A stretch of 17,490 nt of DNA from contig JBCCVR010000166.1 of assembly GCA_039194995.1 (NCBI GenBank), positions 1-17,490 on the forward strand, in the 5' to 3' direction. Numbering within the stretch: the stretch's first letter is position 1; the number at the start of each line of letters is the position of its first letter. The stretch comes from CCY15215 sp039194995 (GTDB lineage Bacteria; Cyanobacteriota; Cyanobacteriia; Cyanobacteriales; Spirulinaceae). A program made the translations under genes and the position numbers. Of the stretch, positions 1 through 7,068 are shown piece after piece. The notes under the pieces were generated by a model, which saw only the letters and a program-made list of their open reading frames with translations, did not search any database and was not told where the DNA came from.

Positions 1-119
1 ATACAAATACAAAAATTAATATTTAATTAAATACGAAAAAAAAGAGCCTAATTTTACCTATTTGCCAACTCTATAATTTTTCTGTAAATAAAAAAACACG
101 ACTCTAGTTTTGTTTGCAT

Positions 120-377
120 TCAATCAATCTCAGCAACGCGAAATCCCATCTGGCACTGGTACAAGTCGGGAAGTTTCTCGCGACTGCGATCGCGAAGATT
201 GAGATCGCTACCTCGATCGACTTCCACAGATTGGTATTTTCGCTGGGTAGAAATTGCCAAACCGCACCCTAATTTTCCCTGATGCCAACGGGGTAAACCC
301 TGACTATCCGCCAAAAGACAATTACAACAAACCTGTTGCGGAGAAATGACTTGCTCGTCCGTGAGAATTACTAACAT
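120..377 (-). CDS. Small Cys-rich conserved hypothetical protein
   Basis: An 85-residue protein of unknown function. It has five cysteines: a CCNC cluster at residues 17-20, Cys38 in the context KLGCG, and Cys75. This spacing could bind a metal ion such as zinc, but no named family is recognised. The start is well supported: GAGG lies four bases before the ATG, and a TATAAA -10-like box lies just upstream. The gene is divergent from glyA across a 172-base gap. It has no signal peptide or membrane segment, so it is probably cytoplasmic. The clean start signals and absence of an overlapping gene argue for a real gene; the function is not inferable. Confidence 0.65.
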   Translation of the reverse strand: MLVILTDEQVISPQQVCCNCLLADSQGLPRWHQGKLGCGLAISTQRKYQSVEVDRGSDLNLRDRSREKLPDLYQCQMGFRVAEID

Positions 378-400
378 TTCGCCTCTTTTAAAAGTATTCT

Positions 401-406
401 TTTATA
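401..406 (-). promoter_or_regulatory. Possible -10 box for the small Cys-rich gene
   Basis: On the minus strand the hexamer TATAAA sits 24 bases before the ATG at 377, at a suitable distance for a short leader carrying the GAGG ribosome-binding site. The matching -35 region is weak (TAAATT), so only the -10 is supported. Confidence 0.35.
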
Positions 407-511
407 CGCTTTGCCCCTATTCTAATTTAACTTTTTAAATAAACCGTAGAGATTGCTACATAACTTAACTAAATCTAAAGATTGCGATCGCGTAGCTCTG
501 ACTGGATGGGG

Positions 512-517
512 TATGAT
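512..517 (+). promoter_or_regulatory. Possible -10 box for glyA
   Basis: TATGAT matches the sigma-70 -10 consensus at five of six positions and lies 32 bases before the glyA start codon. No good -35 lies 16-18 bases upstream; TTGCGA at 482-487 is too far. No Shine-Dalgarno sequence precedes the glyA ATG, which is common in cyanobacteria. Confidence 0.3.
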
Positions 518-549
518 AAAGGACTCGCCCACCTTTAAAAGTAAATATT

Positions 550-1833
550 ATGAGCGCAACTAACGCGGATTTGCTCCTGCAAACGGATCCTGAAATTGCC
601 AGTATTATCAATCTCGAATTACAACGGCAGCGCGATCGCCTCGAACTCATCGCCAGCGAAAATTTTACCTCTGCGGCAGTCATGGCTGCCCAAGGTTCCG
701 TCTTAACAAATAAATATGCTGAAGGATTACCGAAAAAACGCTATTACGGGGGCTGCGAAGTTGTCGATCGCGCCGAACAACTGGCGATCGACCGAGCCAA
801 ACAGCTTTTTGGCGCAGTAATGGCGAATGTCCAACCCCATTCCGGCGCACAAGCCAATTTTGCCGTTTTCCTCACCCTCCTCGAACCCGGGGATAAAATC
901 CTCGGTATGGACTTATCCCACGGCGGACACCTCACCCACGGTTCTCCCGTTAACGTTTCCGGGAAATGGTTTCAAGTCGCCCAATACGGAGTCGATCGCG
1001 AAACGGGTTGTCTCAACTTCGAGCAAATTCGCGAAATTGCCCTGAAAGAACGCCCCAAACTCATCATTTGCGGTTACTCTGCCTACTCCCGCACCATCGA
1101 CTTTGCCAAATTCCGGGAAATTGCTGATGAAGTCGGCGCTTATCTCATGGCCGATATCGCCCATATTGCCGGATTGGTCGCCACCGGACTCCACCCCAAC
1201 CCCGTCCCCCATTGCCACGTCGTCACCACCACCACCCACAAAACCCTACGAGGACCCAGAGGGGGATTGATTCTGACCCGTGATAAAGAATTGGGTAAGA
1301 AACTCAATAAAGCCGTTTTTCCCGGCACTCAGGGCGGACCTTTAGAACACGTCATTGCCGGTAAAGCCGTTGCCTTCGGAGAGGCGCTTAAACCCGAATT
1401 TAAGACCTATTGCGGGCAGGTGATCGAAAATGCCCAAACTCTCGCCTCTCGCCTCGTAGAACGGGGATTTCAGATTGTTTCTGGGGGCACGGACAATCAC
1501 CTCTGTTTGGTCGATTTGCGCTCCATCGGCATGACCGGGAAAAAAGCCGAACGCCTCCTCGAAGAAGTCAACGCCACGACTAATAAAAATACCGTTCCCT
1601 TTGATCCCGAATCTCCCTTCGTCACCAGTGGCGTGCGCTTGGGTTCTCCCGCCATGACTACCCGAGGCATGGGTAAAGCAGAATTCATCGAAATTGCCAA
1701 TATCATCGCCGATCGCCTCCTCAACCCCGAAGATGAGAGCATCGCCGAAGATTGTCGCCATCGAGTCGCCAGTTTGTGCGATCGCTTCCCCCTCTACGAC
1801 CATTTGAAAATTCCCGCCCCGGCGATGGTTTGA
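550..1833 (+). CDS. glyA: Serine hydroxymethyltransferase
   Basis: A 427-residue cytoplasmic PLP enzyme that interconverts serine plus tetrahydrofolate with glycine plus 5,10-methylenetetrahydrofolate. It feeds one-carbon metabolism and, in cyanobacteria, the photorespiratory glycine pool. The length is normal for the bacterial family. Visible family motifs are LIASENFTS near residue 33, NKYAEGLPKKRYYGG near 54, the ADIAH cofactor-contact segment (Asp202, His205), and TTTTHKTLRGPRGG with the Schiff-base lysine at Lys231. The C-terminal GVRLGSPAMTTRGM motif, which carries a substrate-carboxylate Arg, is also present. The ATG at 550 gives the expected N terminus (LLLQTDPEI). A tandem repeat starts three bases after the stop. 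The gene is followed on the same strand by a polyprenyl-phosphate transferase gene and cinA. Confidence 0.98.
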   Translation: MSATNADLLLQTDPEIASIINLELQRQRDRLELIASENFTSAAVMAAQGSVLTNKYAEGLPKKRYYGGCEVVDRAEQLAIDRAKQLFGAVMANVQPHSGAQANFAVFLTLLEPGDKILGMDLSHGGHLTHGSPVNVSGKWFQVAQYGVDRETGCLNFEQIREIALKERPKLIICGYSAYSRTIDFAKFREIADEVGAYLMADIAHIAGLVATGLHPNPVPHCHVVTTTTHKTLRGPRGGLILTRDKELGKKLNKAVFPGTQGGPLEHVIAGKAVAFGEALKPEFKTYCGQVIENAQTLASRLVERGFQIVSGGTDNHLCLVDLRSIGMTGKKAERLLEEVNATTNKNTVPFDPESPFVTSGVRLGSPAMTTRGMGKAEFIEIANIIADRLLNPEDESIAEDCRHRVASLCDRFPLYDHLKIPAPAMV

Positions 1834-1836
1834 TTT

Positions 1837-1899
1837 CAGTCACCAGTCACCAGTCACCAGTCACCAGTCACCAGTCACCAGTCACCAGTCACCAGTTAC
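1837..1899 (+). repeat. Heptanucleotide tandem repeat (CAGTCAC)n, STRR-like
   Basis: Eight perfect consecutive copies of CAGTCAC occupy 1837-1892, followed by one variant copy CAGTTAC at 1893-1899 that decays into CAATTCCCCATT. It lies immediately after the glyA stop and before the next gene. Short tandemly repeated 7-bp sequences of this kind (STRR) are known in cyanobacteria. It is not a CRISPR because there are no spacers. Copy number is likely to vary between strains by slippage. Confidence 0.95.
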
Positions 1900-1974
1900 C
1901 AATTCCCCATTGGCGAGATGGGAAACTTTGGTGTAGACTTTGAGCGATCCCATTCGGTTTTTTTTACCTGCCAG

Positions 1975-3027
1975 ATGCCTCTCCATCTGTATCACCTCAT
2001 TGCCTTTCTCATTTCCGCGCTCGTCGTCCTCTGGAGTACGCCTGTCGTCAAAACGATCGGCCTCAAAAGCGGCCACGTCGATCGCCCTAACGAACGTAAG
2101 GTTCACCGAGAACCAATGGTTCGTTTGGGAGGGGTATCCATTTTTATCGGCACCGTCTCGGCTTTAATTATCGTTTACTTTTTGGGCGGTTTTAATAACC
2201 TCCCCCCACAAGAACAAGGAAGTCTTTGGGGGGTTCTTTTAGGAGGCATTGGCTTTTTCGCGATCGGTTTGGCAGACGATTTGTTGAATCTCAGCCCGAT
2301 TTTGCGGCTATTCATGCAAGTCGCCGTTTCTGCCGTGGTTTGGTATATGGGAGTGCGAATTGAGTTTCTTTCCATTCCCTTTGATAATGGTTTGGTCTAT
2401 ACGAGTTGGCTGAGTTTGCCCATTACCGTCCTCTGGTTGACAGGGATGCCCAATGCCATCAACTGGATTGACGGTCTGGATGGCTTGGCGGCTGGCGTAT
2501 CGGGCATTGCCGCCGTTGTCATGCTGATTGTCACCCTGTTTATGGATCAACCCACTGCGGCGTTAATTGCAGCAGCTTTAGCCGGGGGAGCCCTCGGATT
2601 TTTGCGCTATAACTTTAATCCCGCGCAAATTTTTATGGGAGACGGGGGCGCGTATTTTATGGGATTTACCCTCGCGGGGGTAGGAACTGTCGGGCTGGTT
2701 AAAAGCGCCGCCGTCACTGCTGTTCTCTTGCCCTATTTGATTCTCGCCGTCCCCATTCTCGATATGTCCGCCGTGATTATCGCTCGCCTGCGTCACGGGA
2801 AATCTCCATTTTTGGCAGATAAACGCCACCTGCACCATCGCTTGCTTGAAGCGGGCATTCCCCAACGCTTAACGGTGTTGTTCATCTATGCTTTAACCTT
2901 ATGGGTAGGGAGTTTGGCGCTTGCCTTTTCCGGCATTCCCAGTGGGGCAGCTTATGCAACAGGAGCCTCTCTGCTGTTAGCTTATGCAGGCTGGCAGGTT
3001 TGGCGTAAAACTCGAGTTCCGAGGTAG
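1975..3027 (+). CDS. MraY/WecA-family polyprenyl-phosphate sugar-phosphate transferase
   Basis: A polytopic inner-membrane enzyme of glycosyltransferase family 4, which moves a sugar-1-phosphate from a UDP-sugar to undecaprenyl phosphate to start assembly of an envelope polysaccharide. From the ATG at 1975 it has 350 residues. Family motifs are LADDLLNL (Asp101, Asp102), NAINWIDGLDGLA (residues 160-172), MGDGGAYF (Asp223), and the C-terminal HLHHRLL (residues 286-292). The last is typical of WecA-like rather than peptidoglycan MraY enzymes, and about ten hydrophobic segments separate the motifs. The frame is open upstream to an ATG at 1918, but the 19 extra residues are not hydrophobic and lie next to the tandem repeat, so the internal start giving MPLHLYHLIAF is preferred. 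WecA-like GlcNAc-1-P transfer is the best guess; the exact sugar is unknown. Confidence 0.9.
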   Translation: MPLHLYHLIAFLISALVVLWSTPVVKTIGLKSGHVDRPNERKVHREPMVRLGGVSIFIGTVSALIIVYFLGGFNNLPPQEQGSLWGVLLGGIGFFAIGLADDLLNLSPILRLFMQVAVSAVVWYMGVRIEFLSIPFDNGLVYTSWLSLPITVLWLTGMPNAINWIDGLDGLAAGVSGIAAVVMLIVTLFMDQPTAALIAAALAGGALGFLRYNFNPAQIFMGDGGAYFMGFTLAGVGTVGLVKSAAVTAVLLPYLILAVPILDMSAVIIARLRHGKSPFLADKRHLHHRLLEAGIPQRLTVLFIYALTLWVGSLALAFSGIPSGAAYATGASLLLAYAGWQVWRKTRVPR

Positions 3028-3074
3028 TTTCAACATCCCTCAACCTAGATTCGCAATTTGTAATTAAAAATGAT

Positions 3075-4337
3075 ATGAGTGCGGAAATTATTTGTGTGGG
3101 AACGGAATTGCTGTTGGGGGATATTCTCAACAGCAATTCCCGCTATTTAGCACAAGAATTGGCAAAATTAGGCATTCCCCACTATTACCAATCGGTAGTG
3201 GGAGATAATCCTGCGCGGATTAAAAGTGTGGTTGAAGTGGCGATCGCCCGTGCTTCGATTCTCATCTTTACGGGGGGACTGGGGCCCACTCCCGACGATT
3301 TGACGGTAGAAACCCTCGCCGATTTTTTTGAAGCCCCTTTAGAAGAAAATCCGGAAGTTTTACAGGATATTACCGATAAATTTGCCCAACGGCGCAGGCA
3401 AATGACCCCCAACAATCGCAAGCAAGCGTTAATCCCCGTCGGTGCCGAGGTTTTGCCCAACCCGACGGGAACTGCACCGGGTATCATTTGGCAACCCCAA
3501 AAAGGACTCAGCATCTTAACGTTTCCGGGGGTTCCTTCAGAAATGCACCGGATGTGGGAGGAAACTGCCATTCCCTACCTCAAGAGTCAGGGTTGGGGAG
3601 AGGAAATTATTTACAGTCGCTTGCTCCGGTTTTGGGGAATTGGTGAGTCAGCATTGGCGACTAAAGTTACACACCTGTTTGATAGCACGAATCCCACCGT
3701 TGCCCCTTACGCAGGCAAAGGAGAAGTGCGCTTGCGGGTTTCTGCCAAAGCCAAATCGGAATCGGAAGCCGATCGCCTCATCGATCCCATTGCTACGGAA
3801 ATTCGCGAGATTGCCGGAGGGGATTATTTCGGTTGCGATGAAGATACCCTCGCTTCCATCGTCGGACAATTGTTGCGCGATCGCGGACAAATGCTCGCCG
3901 TTGCCGAATCTTGCACCGGAGGGGGTTTGGGGGCAATGCTCACGGAAATTCCGGGCAGTTCTGACTATTTTGCCGGAGGCATTATTTCCTATGCCAATCG
4001 CGTCAAAACAGAACTTTTAGGAGTGAGTCAAGAAGTTCTCGTACAAGTCGGGGCAGTGAGCGAACCCGTCGCCAAACAAATGGCTTTAGGAGTAAAGCAA
4101 CAACTTAATGCGGATTGGAGTTTGAGCATTACCGGCATTGCCGGACCCGGCGGAGGGACTTCGCTCAAACCGGTGGGTTTGTTTTATATTGGCTTGGCCG
4201 GGCCCGATCTCTCAGTGGAAATTTTCGAGTACCGCTTCGGCCCGGAACGCGATCGCGCCACCATCCGCCATCGCAGTATCTGCCACGCTCTCGATCGCCT
4301 GCGCCGCAAACTCCTAAAAAGTTCTCCAATCGCATAA
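3075..4337 (+). CDS. cinA: CinA family protein, nicotinamide-nucleotide amidase
   Basis: A 420-residue two-domain protein of normal length. Residues 1-170 form the MoaB/MogA-like COG1058 domain: IICVGTELLLGDILNSNS at the N terminus, then FTGGLGPTPDDLT near 65-77. Residues about 255-415 form the CinA/PncC domain, with AESCTGGGLGAMLT (catalytic Ser279 in the family pattern) and ITGIAGPGGG near 352-361. The family deamidates nicotinamide mononucleotide in NAD recycling and can have ADP-ribose pyrophosphatase activity; the old 'competence/damage-inducible' name comes from recA co-transcription elsewhere. The start at 3075 is favoured because an ATG five bases upstream runs straight into TGA. The gene follows the sugar-phosphate transferase by 47 bases and may share its transcript. 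No recA is nearby. Confidence 0.96.
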   Translation: MSAEIICVGTELLLGDILNSNSRYLAQELAKLGIPHYYQSVVGDNPARIKSVVEVAIARASILIFTGGLGPTPDDLTVETLADFFEAPLEENPEVLQDITDKFAQRRRQMTPNNRKQALIPVGAEVLPNPTGTAPGIIWQPQKGLSILTFPGVPSEMHRMWEETAIPYLKSQGWGEEIIYSRLLRFWGIGESALATKVTHLFDSTNPTVAPYAGKGEVRLRVSAKAKSESEADRLIDPIATEIREIAGGDYFGCDEDTLASIVGQLLRDRGQMLAVAESCTGGGLGAMLTEIPGSSDYFAGGIISYANRVKTELLGVSQEVLVQVGAVSEPVAKQMALGVKQQLNADWSLSITGIAGPGGGTSLKPVGLFYIGLAGPDLSVEIFEYRFGPERDRATIRHRSICHALDRLRRKLLKSSPIA

Positions 4338-4363
4338 GGTAACTTAACGTATAGGGTGACAAT

Positions 4364-4393
4364 GCGATCGCTGTTCTTTCTGTGAGCGATCGC
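4364..4393. terminator. HIP1-built hairpin between convergent genes
   Basis: Two HIP1 palindromes form an inverted repeat: GCGATCGCT at 4364-4372 and AGCGATCGC at 4385-4393, giving a perfect 9-bp stem around a 12-base loop. It lies 26 bases past the cinA stop and 31 bases from the stop of the convergent transporter gene. Position and stem suggest a two-way transcription barrier. There is no immediate T-tract, so it is not a textbook intrinsic terminator. Confidence 0.4.
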
Positions 4394-4424
4394 CCCGGGA
4401 TTCACGGTAACCCAGATATCTTTT

Positions 4425-5402
4425 TTAGAAATCATTTTTAGCCGTTAACCCCAAGTAAATACCGCTCAAGACAACGATAAAAGCGATCCCGTTCCAAAAA
4501 TTCAACGTTTCTCCAAAAGCAAACCAGGCTGCGATCGCCGTTAATATCGGATCGAGCAAAAAAGCTAAAGCGACTAAACTGGCGGATAGTTGACGGATGC
4601 TATATGTCACTAACCCTAATCCTAAAATTTGCCCCACGATCGCCAGGGTCGCGACGGCTAACCAGCCTTGCAGTGAACCGGGAAAGAGTGGTTTTCCTAA
4701 TGCAACCGTAAGCAATAACATAATAATTGCCCCAGAGATAGAAAACCAAAGCACTATATCCATAGAATTAACTCGGCTTTGTAGGCGCTCTGTTCCCATA
4801 AAATCAACAGCAAAAGAAATAGCTGTCATTAAAGCTAAAAGATCGCCACCGATTCTATCAAAATCTAATTGAAAGTCATTGATACTAAGGATAATTGCTC
4901 CCCCTACAGAAATGAAAACTCCCTTCCAAAATTTTCCCTCAAACTGGACTTTAAATACCAGCCAGCTTCCCACTGTTGTAAATAATGGAGTAAGGCTATG
5001 AATCAGTGCAGAGTTAGCTACAGTAGTTTGAGTTAAAGACCAGGCCCAGAGAACGGGAGAGAGTACAGAAGCGATGATGGTAATGCCCCAGACCAAGTAT
5101 TGAGGATGACTATTTGTAATACTATTTTCTTCTGGGGGTTTAGCTTGTAACGCAGATAAAAGTTGAAGAAACTTTGACTTCATCAGCTGAAAATTTTCCG
5201 AAGGATTAAGCTGAGGGATGACCTTCAACAATTTCCAACTCCCTAAAATCACACCTCCCATCCAACACCGGTTAAAAATTGTGGCTTCCGGGCTAATTTC
5301 GACTTCACTCCATCGAATCAGGATTGGAACAAACGCATAAGCTATCAGGCTCAACACCAGCGCTACGATCGCCAAACCCTTCGTATGTTGGCTTTGTTGC
5401 AT
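4425..5402 (-). CDS. DMT superfamily (EamA) transporter
   Basis: A 325-residue inner-membrane protein with about ten hydrophobic helices arranged as two EamA repeats (roughly residues 12-150 and 186-320). The second repeat shows the usual SASLVALAFLLDPILTAIAAWFAFGE segment, in which a Glu follows the penultimate helix. Family members mostly export amino acids, amines or other small metabolites; the substrate here is unknown. A hydrophilic insert of about 40 residues (roughly 62-100) between the second and third helices is longer than usual. It is the last gene of a four-gene minus-strand unit, starting 15 bases after the oxidoreductase stop. Export of the product made by the upstream enzymes is a reasonable inference. 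HIP1 sites are absent from most of the gene. Confidence 0.9.
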   Translation of the reverse strand: MQQSQHTKGLAIVALVLSLIAYAFVPILIRWSEVEISPEATIFNRCWMGGVILGSWKLLKVIPQLNPSENFQLMKSKFLQLLSALQAKPPEENSITNSHPQYLVWGITIIASVLSPVLWAWSLTQTTVANSALIHSLTPLFTTVGSWLVFKVQFEGKFWKGVFISVGGAIILSINDFQLDFDRIGGDLLALMTAISFAVDFMGTERLQSRVNSMDIVLWFSISGAIIMLLLTVALGKPLFPGSLQGWLAVATLAIVGQILGLGLVTYSIRQLSASLVALAFLLDPILTAIAAWFAFGETLNFWNGIAFIVVLSGIYLGLTAKNDF

Positions 5403-5417
5403 ATAACAATAAGGTTT

Positions 5418-7001
5418 TTAACGACTTATAACTTTCATGGCTGCATTATGTCCCGGAATCCCACTGACGCATCCACCCCGTTTAGCTCCAGAGCCACACA
5501 AGAAGATGTTATCAAAGCCAATTTCTACGCCCCATATTCCTCGTTCTTCCTCTGATTCGACAAAAGGCCAAGAAAGAGATTGATGGAAGACATGACCCGT
5601 GGGAATACCCACTTCCCGTTCTACATCCACTGGAGTTGCGACATCAACACAAAGTTGACCATTTTCATCCCGTGCTAGGCAATCTTTTATAGGCTCTAAT
5701 AAATATTGATTTACCCCATTAAGATACCTCTCTAAGACCTTCTGCTTCTCTGTTTCATTATCTTTAATAAATAGGCTATAGGGCATTTCCAACCCGAATA
5801 AAGTTAGGGTCTGGTAACCTTCTTCTCTCAGAGATGGGGAAAGAATAGAATCATCCGTTAAGCTATGACAGTAGAACTCGCCGGGAGGATGCTCTGGGAT
5901 CGCTCCTTCACTTGCCATTTTGTAGCTATCAATTATGTTTTGATAACCTTCGTTGACATGGAATGTTCCAGTAAATGCCTCTACAGAATCGTAATTTGCC
6001 TTCAAACGGGGTAACTTCCTTAAAACCATATTAATTTTGACAAAAGATCCTTCATCTTTGGGGTCGTTGGGAGGATTATACCCACTCAAAAGTTGGGAAA
6101 GTTTTTTCGGGGCAAGATTAACTAAGACATATCTGCCACTAACATGGCTTTCTTGGTTATTGTGTTGAAATTTTACAGTTGCTTGACCTTCGTCTGGCTC
6201 TATTTTTGTGACTTCAGCATGGTTAAGTATCTCCACACCATTTTTTTTGCATTGAATAACAAGTTCCTCCGTCAGCTTCCCCATACCACCCACTGGAACG
6301 CACCAATCCCCTGTACCATTGGCAATAATATGATAGAGAAACGTCCGATTTTGTTTTAAGGACGAGTCATGGGGATGGGTAAAGGTTCCAATCGTTCCAT
6401 CTGTGAATACTAAACCCCGCACTAAATCGCTTTGAAAGAATTCTTCAACAGCAACTCCCAGAGGTTGCTCTATAAATAACTCCCAAGCTAGCTTTTCTTC
6501 TTCCGTCTGAAAGCGATTTTTAATCTCCTCTCTGGTCTGCATGGGTTCGAGCAATGAAGGCCAGATGTGCTTTCCTAAAGACTTTTGTAGTTGATGAAAC
6601 TTGAGATAGCTTTGGTATTCCTCTAAGTTTCCGGTGAGTTGCTTAAAAGAATTCTCGGTGACGACTTCAGAATCATTACTAATCAATAAACCCTGATGTT
6701 TCCCATTCTTCTCAAACGGTGTGAAGGAGGCGGGATTTCTTTGTCGGAATTGAAAATCTAAATCTAGATCTGAGATGATTTTTTGTGGGAGCATTCCCAC
6801 TAAATAGGCATAAACCGAGAGTTTCGCTTCGATACCTGGAAATAGTTGGCGGGAAACCACTGCTCCTCCTACCTTATCTTGTTGTTCTACCACCAAAATA
6901 GATTTACCCGCTTTGGCAAGATAGCAGGCTGCAATGAGTCCATTGTGTCCACCACCGACGATGACGACATCGTAGCTTTTTTGTATATTTGAATATGGCA
7001 T
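5418..7001 (-). CDS. FAD-dependent oxidoreductase, phytoene desaturase/CrtO-like
   Basis: A 527-residue flavoprotein of the CrtI/CrtO/PYROXD2 group. The N-terminal Rossmann motif is VVIVGGGHNGLIAACYLAKAG (from about residue 12), with the FAD-ribose acidic residue at Glu39 (VVEQ) and KVGGAVVS after it. The C-terminal FAD segment reads FLCGSGAKRGGCVSGIPGHNAA. Most relatives have a THPGGGV-type sequence there, so AKRGGC is unusual. The reading frame is open back to a TTG near 7055, but the ATG at 7001 has AGGA seven bases upstream and starts just before the Rossmann fold, so it is chosen. Relatives desaturate or oxidise carotenoids and other hydrophobic compounds, but no carotenoid gene is near and the substrate cannot be named. 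The gene sits between a PLP enzyme gene and a transporter gene and contains no HIP1 site. Confidence 0.88.
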   Translation of the reverse strand: MPYSNIQKSYDVVIVGGGHNGLIAACYLAKAGKSILVVEQQDKVGGAVVSRQLFPGIEAKLSVYAYLVGMLPQKIISDLDLDFQFRQRNPASFTPFEKNGKHQGLLISNDSEVVTENSFKQLTGNLEEYQSYLKFHQLQKSLGKHIWPSLLEPMQTREEIKNRFQTEEEKLAWELFIEQPLGVAVEEFFQSDLVRGLVFTDGTIGTFTHPHDSSLKQNRTFLYHIIANGTGDWCVPVGGMGKLTEELVIQCKKNGVEILNHAEVTKIEPDEGQATVKFQHNNQESHVSGRYVLVNLAPKKLSQLLSGYNPPNDPKDEGSFVKINMVLRKLPRLKANYDSVEAFTGTFHVNEGYQNIIDSYKMASEGAIPEHPPGEFYCHSLTDDSILSPSLREEGYQTLTLFGLEMPYSLFIKDNETEKQKVLERYLNGVNQYLLEPIKDCLARDENGQLCVDVATPVDVEREVGIPTGHVFHQSLSWPFVESEEERGIWGVEIGFDNIFLCGSGAKRGGCVSGIPGHNAAMKVISR

Positions 7002-7068
7002 GATTTTTCCTAGAATCAATTCTTCTACTTTTGAAGCATGGGGAAAGTCAAACAATTTAAAGTCTTCT

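Noticed and set aside
378..549. Glycine or other riboswitch upstream of glyA
   Set aside because: The putative leader after the -10 box is only about 30 bases, and no paired helices or aptamer core are visible.
913..1803. Long open frames antisense to glyA
   Set aside because: They lie wholly inside a strongly conserved gene, have low-complexity composition with no recognisable domain, and are shadows of glyA codon bias.
1837..1899. CRISPR-like array of short repeats
   Set aside because: The 7-bp units are contiguous with no spacers, and no cas gene is present; it is a simple tandem repeat.
5418..7001. Carotenoid biosynthesis gene (crtI or crtO)
   Set aside because: The FAD fold is shared, but no other carotenoid gene is nearby and the C-terminal motif differs, so the specific name is not justified.
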